Shown here: positions 22,815-51,084 of the stretch, piece after piece
Layout of the letters: each line of letters begins with the position of its first letter
Position numbering within the stretch: position 1 is the stretch's first letter
Assembly: GCA_012295275.1 (NCBI GenBank)
Contig: CM022668.1
Coordinates: 13,709,022-13,773,021 of the forward strand
Direction: 5' to 3'
From: Chrysomallon squamiferum
Lineage: Eukaryota; Mollusca; Gastropoda; Neomphalida; Peltospiridae
DNA: 64,000 nt
The notes under the pieces: generated by a model
The model's database searches: none
What the model saw: only the letters and a program-made list of their open reading frames with translations
Told to the model about the DNA's origin: nothing
Program-made: the position numbers and the translations under genes

Positions 22815-25575
22815 TCTCTGGACAGTGCAATGGATGTTACTGTGTTGTATTTGTCGTCAACGGGCTACCAGAAACTAATTGTGTATTTCTCCTTAATTAC
22901 ATTTAAAGGGTTTGGACTTGAGGAGTCCTGAAAGTAAATATCAACAGCTACTTTGTCACGTTCCTAGCACCAAAAAGCAGTGTTCGGAGAAATACATTTT
23001 ATCTCAGTGACAGGCCTACTCTTTTTTAAAGCGACAATAAGTTAATTATAAATGCAAAATCATATATTAGATCTTTCCAGCTGTAACCATTTTGAAGTGT
23101 CAAATGTCAAAGCAGTTGTAAAATTTTTTAAAAATATCTTATACTTTCCTTGATCAGTCAGCTCTCATGTGACAAACACAAAGACGAGTTTGGCTAGAAC
23201 GAGTTGGGTGATTCATATGATTCAGACCTTTGTTGATAATGAAAAGATAGAAGCTAATTTTCAAAATGATCTGAAGTTAAACTTGCTACCCTTGACAACA
23301 AATACAACACACGATTCTTTGCTGCTTTATATAACGGTTCTCAAAACACTTATATGCTGACGTAAATGTATTTCCCAGAAAACTGTCCTAGCACTAAAAA
23401 GCGCCTTTTGTTAGGTATACAATACTTTTTTCTCAGGACAGAAGCGTCTTGCCAAATGTTTTATAAAGCAGCAGTAATATAAACTGCACTCATTAAAGAG
23501 TATTTTGGACAAATCAGCCTTTGCAGATAAAACCATTATGAAATGTCACGCATCAACGCATTTATAAATCAAAGAATACACACTACGTTATGTCATCTCT
23601 CATGCAAAAAAAGAAAAACAACCCAGAAAGGACGAATTTATTCTCATAGTTTTCAGGTCAACCAAGTTCCTCTTGTTAATAATATTTCGTAACCTTTGAC
23701 CTCCTCATCTAATATTCATCACATTTGCACGCCAATTATTTTGCTAATAGTTAATTCAAATACAAAGATCTGCAGTACTAAGTAATTATGTATTCTTCAA
23801 AATAAACAATGAGCATTACACAGGTTTAATTTCTAGGTAACTAAAATAATGAACAGAACCGTCAATTTCTCTATAAATGAATTATTGATGTAGTTCGGGG
23901 GTAAAACAGCATTTTTTTTCATAGTGTTCTAAACACCTAGACATGACAACTAGCTCTTAAAGCAGTTGCATCGTGACAGTAACGTATTTCAGTGGTCACA
24001 TAAATTCCCTTTCATGTCTTGCATATCATGTATTCGTGTAATCTTTTAGAGATCGAAATTGTTAAGTTTTATTCTCCCGCTTTGACTTATCATTAGTAGC
24101 CTCAAGCAGTTTTCGGAGTAATATATTTACGTCGTGAATAGAAGTGTTTTATAAACCGCTACATAAAGCAAGAAAGACTGGTGTGTTGTATTTGTCAATG
24201 GTTACTGGAGTATTAACATTTACTATTCAGATCCCTTTTAGAGGATATGAAAATATTTTTTTCTTTTTCAACAAAAGCCTGAATCATATGAATCACCCTA
24301 CTCGTTCTAGCCAAGCTCGTCCTTTCTGTTTGACCGCAACATGACAGGTCACTCATAAAAAAAATTATAATATGTTTTAAATCACCCTACTCGTTCCAGT
24401 TAAAGATAAATTTAATCGAGATTTCTAATAAAGGTTTGAAAATGTATAATGGCTTACACCAAGAATTTTCATAACGCCATTGTAGAGTGTTTACTTTCAT
24501 AGAAATATATTAAGAAAGAAAATAAATGATTTATATTATTTTAGTTACGTAGAAACTATACTTGTGTAATTCTCATTGTTTATTTTGAAGAAAAAAAAAA
24601 AAAACAATTACATACTACTGCAGATGTTTATATTTCAACTAACCTATTAGCAATATAATCGACATGTAAATCTGATGAACATTACATCAGTAGGTCAAAG
24701 GTTACGAAATGTCATTATCAACGTGAACTTGTTTCACCTGGTAAATACAAGAACAAATTAGTACTTTCTGTTTTTTGTATGAGAGATGACTCATAACGTA
24801 GCGTGTATTCTTTGATTTATGTCTGACATTTCATAACGGTTTTATCTGCAAAGTCTGATTTGTCCAACATATTCTTTTATGAGTGCAGTTTACATTATTA
24901 CTGCTTTGATAACATTTGGCAAGACGCTTCTGTTCCTGGAGAAAAAAAAATGCATACCTAAAAATATTGCATTTTAGTGCTAGGACAGTTTTCGGGGAAA
25001 TACATTTACGTCAGCACAGAAGTGTTTTGAGAACTGTTATATAAAGCAGCAAAGAATCGCGTGTTGTATTTCTTGTCAATGGTAGCAACAGTAAAACTTC
25101 AGATCGTTTTAGAAGAAATGCAAATACCTTTTCATTATCAACAAAAGCCTGAATCATAAGAATCACGCTACTTGTTATAGCCAAGCTCGTCCTTTCTGTT
25201 TGACCGCAACATGACAGCTCACACATAAAAGAAATTATAATACTTTTTAAATTCTTTACAACTTTAATGATATTTGACGTTTCGTAATGGTGACACGTGG
25301 AAAGATCTATGTATCTAATATTATTACTTACAGTTTATTTATTGTTGCTTTATAAAAGGCTTGGCAAGACTCTTCCGTTCCTGAAGAAAAATATATTTCT
25401 CCGAAAACTGCGTGTCAATGCTTCGAACGTGAAAAGGCCGTCTTGTTCGTATTTACCATCGAGAAACCCCAAGTCCAAGCCCTGTAAAACTAATTAAGGA
25501 GACATACAGAATTAGTTTCTGGTAGCCCGTTGACGACAAATACAACACAGTAACATCAATTGCACTGCCCAGAGT
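22815..25575. repeat. Palindromic element P3
   Basis: 2.76-kb imperfect palindrome. The ends pair as GGACAGTGCAATGGATGTTACTG (22,818) with CAGTAACATCAATTGCACTGCCC (25,548). Paired blocks include 23,160-23,390 with 24,970-25,230, and 23,390-23,640 with 24,740-24,990. An extra direct copy of the 24,970-25,230 block lies at 24,110-24,360. The axis is near 24.2 kb. No intact ORF suggests a transposase. Confidence 0.75.
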
Positions 25576-25579
25576 TCCT

Positions 25580-27120
25580 TCTACCAGTCTAACAACGAAT
25601 CCGTTAAACCGCAAACACTTGTACATTAAGAAAATATTGATTAAATTAAAATAAAATACACTTGACGTTCGTGTCATAAATTGATCTTCCGATGTATTTT
25701 TGATTTCACAGATACTTTTTTTATTGCCAAATAGTGTTAATAAATGAATTAGTCGTACGGCTTACTTTGCAATAACAATTCTTAAAATTTTACAGTTGGA
25801 ATGTTCTGATAGAAAATTTTGACACCACGGATTATTCACGTTCCTATACATTTTTCATCAGAACAGAAGTGTGTTGCTAAATCTTTTATAAAGCAACATT
25901 AAGTAAACTATATTTACAGAATAATGTATTACATGAAGAGATCTTTGCATTGTTGTATTTTTAGTCAAGCTGCAATCAGAAATTAATTATGCTGATAACA
26001 GTCCTAACTGAATTCAATTTTGGAATTTTATTAACTTGGGGAAAACACGAATAAGTCGAATAACTCGTTTTACGCTTAATTAAATTTTAAATGAAACTGA
26101 TACGACAGACGGTAAGGATGCATTAAACTATATAACAAATAAATTATCGTACAATTTATCTGAAATTTTAGTTTTTTAATTAGTCAAAACTGTGAAAAAT
26201 GAAATACAAACTGTTCTGGAGAGAATTTTTTTTTTCTGCTCTTAAATGTATTAAGAATTACTTGTGATCCAGTCTCAAAAGCTCAGTAATTTGGCACTGA
26301 TGAATGTAGAATCGTCTGTTCTCTGGAAATTGCATTTTAATAACATTCTGGATCAGTTTGTTGAAAAATCAACGAGAAAAATGTTTACATGGCTAGAAAC
26401 ATATGTAGTCTTCGTTATTTCTTAAGTTACTGTGTTTCTTTCCTTTTATGCTAATTAAAGGTTCAAACATGTGCATTTGTTTACTTATGTACTTGTCATT
26501 TCTCGCCACAAACTGTTCTAGAGAGAGGTCTTTTTCTATTCCTAAACGTGATCCACAATGAAATAAGAGAAGCTCACCAAATTGGTATCAATCCAGGCAG
26601 ACTTGTCTGTGCTCTGGAAATTAAATGTGAACAGTATTCTGGATAAATGTATGTACAGATTAACCAGACAAATGTTTAACTACCTTGATACTTATTTAGG
26701 TATATATATATTTGATTTTACAGTACGTTACCGGTATTTTTAGTATTGCCTTGCTTCATGCTAATTAAACGTTGACTGAAAATGTGGTATCATTTTCTTT
26801 CTTACTCCATTAATTACTCCATTTCTAATATTATTGCATTAAATTGTACGAAATGTCAGCGTGAAATTCGCGGCGAGGGGCTTTGGGGGTCGATAGGCCG
26901 ACAGAATGTCGAAGCCTAAAAGCACTAGCACGGGTTAATACCGCACTGCATCTTGCAACCCTTATCTCAAGCATTAACGAGTATTGTACAGTGTATGTCG
27001 TCAAGCGGCTATCAAAAACTAATTCTGTGGTAAACAGCTTTAACTGAATTGAATTTTGCGATTTTATTAACTTGGTGAAAAGACCAAATAGGGTAAGAAG
27101 TTATTTCAGTCGTTTTACAG
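25580..27120. repeat. Dispersed repeats, minus orientation, gene-free
   Basis: 25,850-25,960 matches the P-element arm sequence. 26,170-26,560 is family B reversed, and 26,740-27,060 is family C reversed (TTGCATTAAATTGTACGAAA, GGGTTAATACCGCACTGCATCTTGC). No exon is recognised. Confidence 0.55.
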
Positions 27121-27129
27121 GTGAATACG

Positions 27130-27640
27130 TTGATTACATCAGACAAGCTGTGTGGCTTTGTGAGCTCAACACAGTTTTATAGACTTGACGTGTCTTCTGG
27201 CCCAGTATCCTGCTGCTTTTAGCCTATTCCTGACGGTCGTGTAGGAAAAGACTCAGCCTGACAACAACTGTTATCATAAAGATGTGTTTGTGTTACATGG
27301 CAGGCGTCTAACAAGACTCAGCAATGCTGTTTCCTGTCTTATTGTTGTCTTTAGATGTCTGCCAAGTCTTGGACGATCTTTAACATCATTGGCAGCTCTG
27401 TGTTTGTTCAACTGTCTTGAAATGATGGAAACTTTGCACCCATATTGACGTCCAATTTGGCTGATGGCCATTCCTGCATTTCTTATGTCAGTAATCTGCC
27501 ACATTGTAGCCTCTGACAGTTTACAACGTGCCATGACAGTTGTGATACTGAATATTCAGTGCAAACTGACTGGAATGAGTATGACATATAATTATTACAA
27601 ACCAGATTTCAACAATGTTGTTCTTATGGCAATTCACATG
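27130..27640 (-). mobile_element. Tc1-like transposase relic, N-terminal half
   Basis: Clearest Tc1 helix-turn-helix remnant. An 86-codon minus-strand frame (27,274-27,534) begins MARCKLSEATMWQITDIRNA and continues with GMAISQIGRQYG, SIISRQLNKHR and RPRLGRHLKTT, as in Tc1/mariner transposases. It is the inverted counterpart of 13,560-14,060. No DDE domain follows. Confidence 0.78.
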
Positions 27641-27925
27641 CATTGCATCTTGTTGTTGTATGTGCATTGAGTACCTCCAGGAAAGTCATGTTATTCAGCA
27701 AGATGCCTCGTCAATACATTATTCAGGAAAATGCGCTGTTTTCTTAATTCACACAATTACAGGTCTGTGAATTGGGTATTGCTTAGTTATTGTCCTGATA
27801 GAAAGATAGGTTTGAAGATATATAGCAAGAAAAACACAAACATTCATTCATACATTCACACATAGAAAGACGGATATAACTAAATACTGAGAGAAAAACT
27901 TACATTCTTTTAAAAAAAATTCTAG

Positions 27926-27976
27926 ATGATGAACAGATTTCAGTTTCTGAATTAAAGAAACCATTTTGAACAACAG
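27926..27976 (+). pseudogene. Exon alpha copy, broken, upstream of GIMAP-4
   Basis: Same splice sites as 13,181-13,230 (TTCTAG acceptor, GTGAGC donor) and nearly the same sequence, but 51 instead of 50 bases. The extra base turns KKRFEQQ into KKPF followed by a stop. This agrees with the downstream GIMAP-4 exon being dead. Confidence 0.6.
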
Positions 27977-28329
27977 GTGAGCATCATTAAATCACTACTT
28001 GATTTATTTACTTAGTATCAGATTAAACAAAAATACATTAATTTATGTCTGAACAAAATGTTACAACACATTATAAATCAAGTTAAAATAATTACACAAA
28101 GTGCCAAAGAAATGGGTTAAATAAATAAATATATAAATAAACAACAAATGAGTGAATGATTTTTTAGTGACAGCAGTGCGTTTAAATAAGACAGTAAATA
28201 AAATATATTTATAAAGTTATATTACACTGTATTGTAGATAAATTAAATCAAAAATACATATGCTGTAATAATGCAATGAAATTTGTATTTTCTGTTGATA
28301 TGTTTGTTTTACCTTTCTAAAAGCCTCAG

Positions 28330-28396
28330 ACACTTCAAACAAACCAACCACCACAACAAGGTGTGTCAAAAATTCGTCGAGGTTCTCTGACGTCTG
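28330..28396 (+). pseudogene. Exon beta copy, short form, upstream of GIMAP-4
   Basis: 67 bases between a GCCTCAG acceptor and a GTATGTG donor identical in context to 12,662-12,842. The 22 codons (TLQTNQPPQQGVSKIRRG...) stay open and keep phase 0 in and phase 1 out. Intron flanks align well with the other copy while the exon body does not. Confidence 0.55.
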
Positions 28397-28544
28397 GTAT
28401 GTGTATCAGTTTGTAAATACTGATCATTCAAGAAATATACTTCGATAATACGCAAAATCATTAATACTGTAACGTCGTTCTCTAGTACAAATTTTGTAAC
28501 AGTTTTATTACACCCTGTCACTGACGTCGCAGCAAGAGTACAAG

Positions 28545-29100
28545 AAGTAATAGTAGCTGTAGAGAGTAGTAATACAAGCTGTACAGAATAGTAATACAAG
28601 CTGTACAGAATAGTAATACAAGCTGTACAGAATAGTAATACAAGGTGTACAGAATAGTAATACAAGGTGTACAGAATAGTCATAGTAGGTCTAGAGTGTA
28701 GTAATAGTAGTTGTAGAGTGTAGTAATAGTAACTGTAGAGTGTGGTAATAGTAAATGTAGTGTGTTGTAATACAAGCTGTACAGAATAGTAATACAAGGT
28801 GTACAGGATAGTAATACAAGGTGTACAGAATAGTAATACAAGGTGTACAGAATAGTAATACAAGGTGTACAGAATAGTAATACAAGGTGTACAGAATAGT
28901 CATAGTAGGTCTAGAGTGTAGTAATAGTAGCTGTAGAGTGTAATAATAGTAACTGTTGCGAATAGTAATAGTAACTATGGACTGTATTATGAGTAGCTGT
29001 AGAGAACTGTAGGGAGAGAAAGTAATAGTCATTGTAGTGAGTAGTAATATTAGTGCTAGAGAGAGTAGTAGTAGTAGTAGTTGTAGAGAACGTAACAACT
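28545..29100. repeat. 22-bp minisatellite upstream of GIMAP-4
   Basis: Tandem units such as AGTAATACAAGCTGTACAGA, the reverse complement of the ACTATTACT...CTCTACAGCT units beside the minus-strand GIMAPs. The array keeps its orientation relative to the gene. Long Tyr/Leu-rich minus-strand frames across it are translated repeat. Confidence 0.85.
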
Positions 29101-29319
29101 GTCATGCCTTGTTAGTACTAATAATAGCAACTGTGGGTTGAGAGGCAATAATGGTAGAGAGAGTTGTCATATTGTGGTTGTAGTGGTTAAGTTAATTTGA
29201 AATGACCATGATGATGATAATAATAATGATTTACAATGTTAACAACAATAACAACAACAGTGAGAAGATAACAATAATGTCTTGGATTCTACTATTAAAT
29301 GTATTTGATTTTCTTTAAG

Positions 29320-30408
29320 ATTCCGTTACTGACAATGAACTGCGGCTTGCTTTGATTGGAATTACTGGATCAGGAAAAAGTGCGTCAGCAAATACCATCC
29401 TAGCAGAGAATGGTTTTTCTTCTAAACCTAGTCTTACATCCATTACTACAACCTGCAAAGTAGAACACAAAACTCGATTTGGTCGTGACATTGTCATCGT
29501 TGATACACCAGGAGCATTCCAAACTAACCTTCGTTCACAAGGAGAGATTGCGAAAGAAATCATCCAGTGTATAACGATTAGTGCTCCAGGACCACATGCT
29601 TTCATCATGGTTGTGTAGGTAAAGAGGTTTACTAAGGAAGAACAAAATACAATTGAATACTTCGAGCACGTTTTTGGAAAACCATTGTTTGATTACCTGT
29701 TCTTTGAAGAAGAAGGAAAAAATCTGGAAGATTTTCTATTTACTGAATCAAGAAATCAAAAAACATTAATCAATGCATGTGGACGGAGATATGCCGGTTT
29801 CAATAATCGCGAAAAAGATGAGAAAAAGAAAAAGAAATACAAAAGCTTGAAATTGAAATACTGACAGAAAAAGAAAAAGAAATACAAAGGGAGCGAGAAA
29901 ACATTGAGAGAGAATTCAAGAAAGAAATGGAAAAAATCAGAAAAGAAGGAAAAACGCGAGGAGAAAATACTGAAATAAAAAAAGAAGAAATAGAAAACTC
30001 AAAGTGGAAATATTGAAAATGAAAGAAGAAGAAATGAGAAAACTCAAAATGGAAATATTGAAAAAGAAAGAAGAAATGAGAAAACACAAACAGGAAGTGT
30101 TGAAGGCGAAAGATAGAGAACGAAAAATGCAAATAATAGAAAAGAAGTTTCAGGAAGATTGTTTTATTAAAATGAAATGGAAATGTGCAGGAGATGTTTG
30201 AGATTAGGGAAAAAATGATGCAGAGTGAAAGAGAAAAAGAAGCACAGAGAAAATTAGAAGAAATACTCAGAGCAAACCAAAAAGGGCATAGGAGACAGTC
30301 GAGAAATGAATTTTAAAAAGAAGCAGAAACAAACGAATCTCTGCTGGATTCTGTTGGGAAAACTATTACAAAAACGGGTTCTGCACTCAGGTCTTTCTTT
30401 TTTGGATA
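29320..30408 (+). pseudogene. GIMAP-4: AIG1-type GTPase pseudogene
   Basis: The exon starts after TTCTTTAAG in phase 1 (SVTDNELRLALIG). P-loop [12 protein letters not shown] and the box [15 protein letters not shown] are present. An in-frame TAG at about 29,616 follows IMVV; an eight-codon deletion then removes the G4 loop, and further frameshifts and a large deletion after NNREKDEKKK break the coiled coil. The tail up to about 30,408 still resembles GIMAP-2. The surrounding 27.1-30.5 kb is an inverted duplicate of 9.15-14.06 kb. Confidence 0.85.
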
Positions 30409-30589
30409 AACATGCCTCAGTAAGATGTCTCAGGTAAAACAATAAAAGCAAAGGACTAACAACTGAACTGAATATTAACTTTGAAATGTTGTAATGGACT
30501 GGTTTTATATTTGTCTAGAAAAACAGTTATTAGATTAACAATAAAACTATATACATATATCCAAACACACACATACACACATACACACA

Positions 30590-31085
30590 CTCATACACAC
30601 ATAAACACATGTACGTACTGGAACTGAATTATTGATGTATTTTTCAAACAGAGGGCGTTCATTTCTATGTTACCAAAATCTGATTGATTTTTCTAACAAA
30701 GGGCGTTTGTAGCTGTATATTTAAACAATGTTGTGTTTTATTTATATTCTCTATGGTCTGTATGAATATGTGTGTGCGGCTGTGTGTTTGTATTGGTCTA
30801 AGGTTCGTATGACATAAAATGATTGGTCTCTACTATCATAAAACAGCAAGTAGATATGAACAAAATTGAACTCAGTTCGGACTGTTCTCCAAAGAATTAA
30901 TTTCTGATAGCCGCTTGACGCCAAATACAGCACAGTACTCGTTGTTGCTTGAGATAAAGACTGGCAAGATACTGTGTCGTGTTAACCCACGGTAGGACCC
31001 TTAGCCTTCGAGCTTTTGGGGGCACATCGACACGCCCCCAAACGCCCCTTCCAGCGAATTTCACTCTCTCCTTTTCTACAGTTTA
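30590..31085. repeat. Dispersed repeat fragments
   Basis: 30,625-30,740 matches 52,725-52,840 (TTGATGTATTTTTCAAACAGAGG). 30,895-31,080 is family C (CAAATACAGCACAGTACTCGTTG, CTTCGAGCTTTTGGGGG). No gene. Confidence 0.55.
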
Positions 31086-31106
31086 TTTATATACATATAT
31101 TTATAT

Positions 31107-31110
31107 GAAA

Positions 31111-31142
<32 letters not shown>

Positions 31143-31345
31143 ATGTATGTATGTATGTATGTATGTTTGTATGTATGTATGTATGTATGAATTAACATTA
31201 TGTTTGTATGTGCGTACGTATGTGTATATGTATGTATGTATGTATTTATGCTTGTATGTATATATTTAGTATTATGTTTATATGTATAGATATATGTATA
31301 GACGTATGAATGTATGGATGTACGTATGTTTGTGTGAATGAATAT
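31107..31345. repeat. (GT)n/(GTAT)n microsatellite
   Basis: GT units pass into about 18 GTAT units and then degenerate GTAT sequence. The Tyr/Val/Cys/Met-rich frame across it is not a gene. Confidence 0.9.
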
Positions 31346-31479
31346 AAAAATACAGACTATATATACGCATGTTTAAAGTAATTGATTTACATATTTCTGT
31401 CAGCAGCATTCTGAAGTGAAAAATTTTCCTACAGCAGTTTTCTGTTATGTTACAAAGGTTATTCAAGAATTGTTACGAA

Positions 31480-32400
31480 AGGCAGGAATTAGGTTAGATA
31501 ATAAATAATACATTTTCTAGTATCTGCTCTCGGTAAGAAACTGTATTTTCAGATTACAAAGAAATAAAATAAAATAATATAAAATAAAACAAGAAATAAA
31601 TAAAGAAAGAAAGAAAGAAAGAAAAACAAAGAAAAAGAAATAATAATAAAAACAACAACAATAACAATGATAATAATACCATAAATAAATCTATTGATAA
31701 ATAAGTTAATACAAGAATAAATATTTATTACAGGTAATAAAAGTTAAAACAAGTTACCGTGTAAATAAACAAAGTAAATTATTTACATAGAACAGATAAT
31801 CATCATCATCACCATTATCATCATTATCATTTATTTTTAAGTGATATTTTTAAAAGTTCAGATCTGAATAATGCAGTAGAGTAATATCTGAAAATCTGCC
31901 TGTCAGCGGTGACAAAAACTTTGCGATGGAATCATAAATATAATTTTGTAACTTTTCAACTGTGTTTCAAATAGATTAATAATAGATAATATAACGATAT
32001 TGACAAGTAAATATATAAATAGCATTCATCATCATCATTATATCGTCATCCTGTCATTGTAATCATCATCTTCCTATCATCATCATTGTCATCGCCGTCA
32101 TCATCGTCATCATTATATAAAAATGTTTAAATGTGTAATATAGTACATTTAAAACAGCTGATTGAAAGGCAATTCGCAATTGCACTGAATATCGCTATAA
32201 AGAAAATAAAAATTAAATAAATATTCTAAAGAAACAACACATGCAAGCAATTAAACGAAGGTCACAAAAAAAAACATTATTATTTACAATTCTTCGTTTC
32301 AAATCCATTATAGGATCATCAAAGGTTATGTGCATAAAATGGAAGTGAAATCAATTTTTTTTCTGGATACAAGTATACTAAGGTAAATCTGAGTGTGTGA
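31480..32400. repeat. Low-complexity AT and (ATC)n DNA
   Basis: AAAT and GAAA runs at 31,560-31,630, CATCAT runs at 31,800-31,830 and 32,020-32,120. Unique-looking AT-rich sequence between them has no exon. Confidence 0.5.
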
Positions 32401-32559
32401 AATAAAGTATGTGATAAATATTGACTTATATCTGTGATATAAAGTAATTGCTAATCTGAACATGATAGCTAGTGATTTCTATACTATTACAGCGATGTTT
32501 ATGTGATAAACCGTGATAAATACTAATTCATACAATAATATTTCTTTGTGATATGTAGT

Positions 32560-33745
32560 GATTCGTAAGTGATGATCCTGATAATTACTCATTTGTACGA
32601 GATAATCTGATAATTACTAACTTGAACGTGATAATCATGATAATTACTAATTTGTACGTGATAATCTGATAATTAGTAACTTGAACGTGATAATCTTCAT
32701 AATTACTAATTTGTACATGATAATCTGATAATTACTAACTTGAACGTGATAATCTTCATAATTACTCATTTGTACGAGATAATCTGATAATTAGTAACTT
32801 GAACGTGATAATCTTCATAATTACTAATTTGTACGTGATAATCTGATAATTACTAAATTGTACGTGATAATCTTAATGATTACTAATTTGTACGTCATGA
32901 TCTGATAATTACTAACTTGTGATAATCGTGGTAAATGCTCATATGTACATGGCAATCTGATAATAACTCATTTGTACATGATAGTCCTAATAATTTCTAC
33001 GTGAGAACTGTGATAATTACTAATTTGTACGTGATAATCCTTATAATTACTAATTAGTACGTGATAATCTAATAAATCCTAATTTCTACGTGGTAATCTA
33101 GATAATTACCCATTTGTACATCATAATCTTGATAATTACTAGCATGTATGTGATAACTCTGATAATGACGAATTTGTACGTGATAATCCTTATAATTGCT
33201 AACTTGTACGTGATAATCTGATAATTACTACTTTGTACGTGATAACTCTGATAATTACTAATTTGAACATGATAATCCTTATAATTGCTAACTTGTACGT
33301 GATAATCTGATAATTCCTAATTTGTACCTGATAATCTTGATAATTATTAATTTGTACGTGATAATCTTGATAATTACTAATTTGTACGTGATAATCTTGA
33401 TAATATCTAATTTGTACGTGGTAATCTTGATAATTACTAATTGATAACTGATAATGACGAATTTATACAAGATCATCATAGTATTGATAATTACTAATTT
33501 GTACTTGGTAATCTTGATGATTACTAATTTGTACGTGATAATCGTGATAATTACTATTTTGTACGTGATAAATTTGGTAATTACTCACTTATACTTGGTA
33601 ATCTTGATCACTACCAACTTGTACGTGATAATACTGATAATTACTAAGTTGTACGTGGTAATCCTGGTGAATACCAATTTGTACGTTGTAAATAATAATT
33701 TGTATGTGATATGTTGTAATTTATACGTGGTAAATACTGGTAACA
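32560..33745. repeat. 28-30 bp satellite after CHS-A
   Basis: Roughly 40 tandem units of GTGATAATCTTGATAATTAC / TAATTTGTAC with one- or two-base length variants. The array ends about 55 bases past the CHS-A stop codon, so it likely overlaps the 3' UTR or the polyadenylation region. The open frames of repeated ITNLYVIILI are ten codons per unit and are judged incidental. Confidence 0.92.
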
Positions 33746-33800
33746 ATGTGTCAGTTTAGTACATCGCGCAAATCAATTGCTGCTTTCACAACTTTGCTCT

Positions 33801-49640
<15,840 letters not shown>

Positions 49641-49734
49641 TCTGTTAACGTTTGTTCTAGACAAATAAAAAAATAAATCCTATAAAGTTACTATTCAGTT
49701 CAATAGTTCTATGTTTTCTTTAATACAAAATATT

Positions 49735-50275
49735 CTTACATTATTTCGCTCTGTTAATTTCTTCTAATTTTCTCTTTTTTTTTTTTTTTTTTTCATTTCC
49801 AACATCCTAATTTTGTTTCTCCTTTTCCGTTTCTTTCTTTTTTTCTGCAAAATTCTTCCCTAAACTTGTCTTGTATTCTTTGCATTTCTCGTTCTTCGTC
49901 TTTCAGGACTTTTTGGTTCAAGGTTTCCTGTTAAAATATTCTGATTTTCTCTTTCAAGATCTCCTCTTGGCATTTTCTCATTTCTTTTCCTTTCTACTTC
50001 AGTTTTTTCTGTACGCGTTATTTGGTTTCGTTTATACTATGTTTTTCTATATCGTGTCGATCAGGTGAAGAACCTTTTATTTTTTTTCCTTCCTTTTCTT
50101 ATCTTTCTCGCGACTGTTGGATCCAACATATCTTCGTCCACATGCATTAATTAATTTCTTTTTATATTTCCTTCTGCCGTAGACGAAAAAAAAAGTTCCG
50201 TCTTCATCAAGATCATCTAAAGCGCTGACCAGCAAGAACACGCAATTAATCAATGATTTTCCAAATACCAGCTCA
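49735..50275 (-). pseudogene. GIMAP-5 relic
   Basis: Decayed copy of the middle and 3' part of a GIMAP exon. At 50,100-50,150 it still encodes a NACGRRYVGSNSREK-like G5 region, and the Lys/Glu coiled coil follows with frameshifts. The 3' flank (49,690-49,715) matches that of GIMAP-2. Towards the P-loop it stops at the FGK region, where the minisatellite begins abruptly. Confidence 0.7.
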
Positions 50276-50965
50276 ACTATTACTAGTCTCTGCGGCTACT
50301 ATTACTACTCTCTGAAGCTACTATTACTACTCTCTGCGGCTACTATTACTATTCTCTGAAGCTACTATTACTACTCTCTGAAGCTACTATTACTACTCTC
50401 TGAAGCTACTATTACTACTCTCTGCGGCTACTATTACTACTCTCTACAGCTACTATTACTATTCTCTGAAGCCTACTATTACTACTCTCTGCTGCTACTA
50501 TTACTACTCTTTGCAACTACTATTACTACTCTCTGCGGCTACTATTACTACTCTCTGAAGCTACTATTACTACTCTCTCTCTCTACAGCTACTATTACTA
50601 CTCTCTACAACTACTATTACTACTCTCTACAGCTACTATTACTACTCTAGACAGCTACTATTACTATTCTCTACAGCTACTATTACTACTCTTTGCAACT
50701 ACTATTACTACTCTCTACAGCTACTATTACTACTCTAGACAGCTACTATTACTATTCTCTACAGCTACTATTACTACTCTTTGCAACTACTATTACTACT
50801 CTCTACAGCTACTATTACTACTCTAGACAGCTACTATTACTATTCTCTGCTGCTACTATTACTACTCTCTGAAGCCTACTATTACTACTCTCTGCGGCTA
50901 CTATTACTACTCTCTACAGCTATTATTACTACTCTTTGCAACTACTATTACTACTAGTACTACTC
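50276..50965. repeat. 22-bp minisatellite array joined to GIMAP-5
   Basis: About 31 units of CTACTATTACTACTCTCT followed by GAAG, ACAG, GCGG or GCAA variants. It begins inside what should be the GIMAP-5 G domain, replacing it. Confidence 0.95.
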
Positions 50966-51084
50966 TTGAACTTTTGACGACATACTGTCACGGAGGGTTA
51001 CCTCCTAATCTTAATTTTTGTGCTGGTTAAAACTGTCAAAAATGAAACGCCAAAACCTCCCCCCAAAAAAAAAAAAACCAAAAA

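Noticed and set aside
28366-29105. Tyr/Leu-rich minus-strand frames
   Set aside because: Translation of the 22-bp minisatellite.
33288-33759. Long open frames of repeated ITNLYVIILI on either strand over the satellite
   Set aside because: The unit is close to 30 bases, so ten codons repeat in frame. The frames have no start context or splice sites and follow from the repeat.
50276-50965. CRISPR-like array of short repeats
   Set aside because: Units are contiguous with no unique spacers, and the context is an animal genome.
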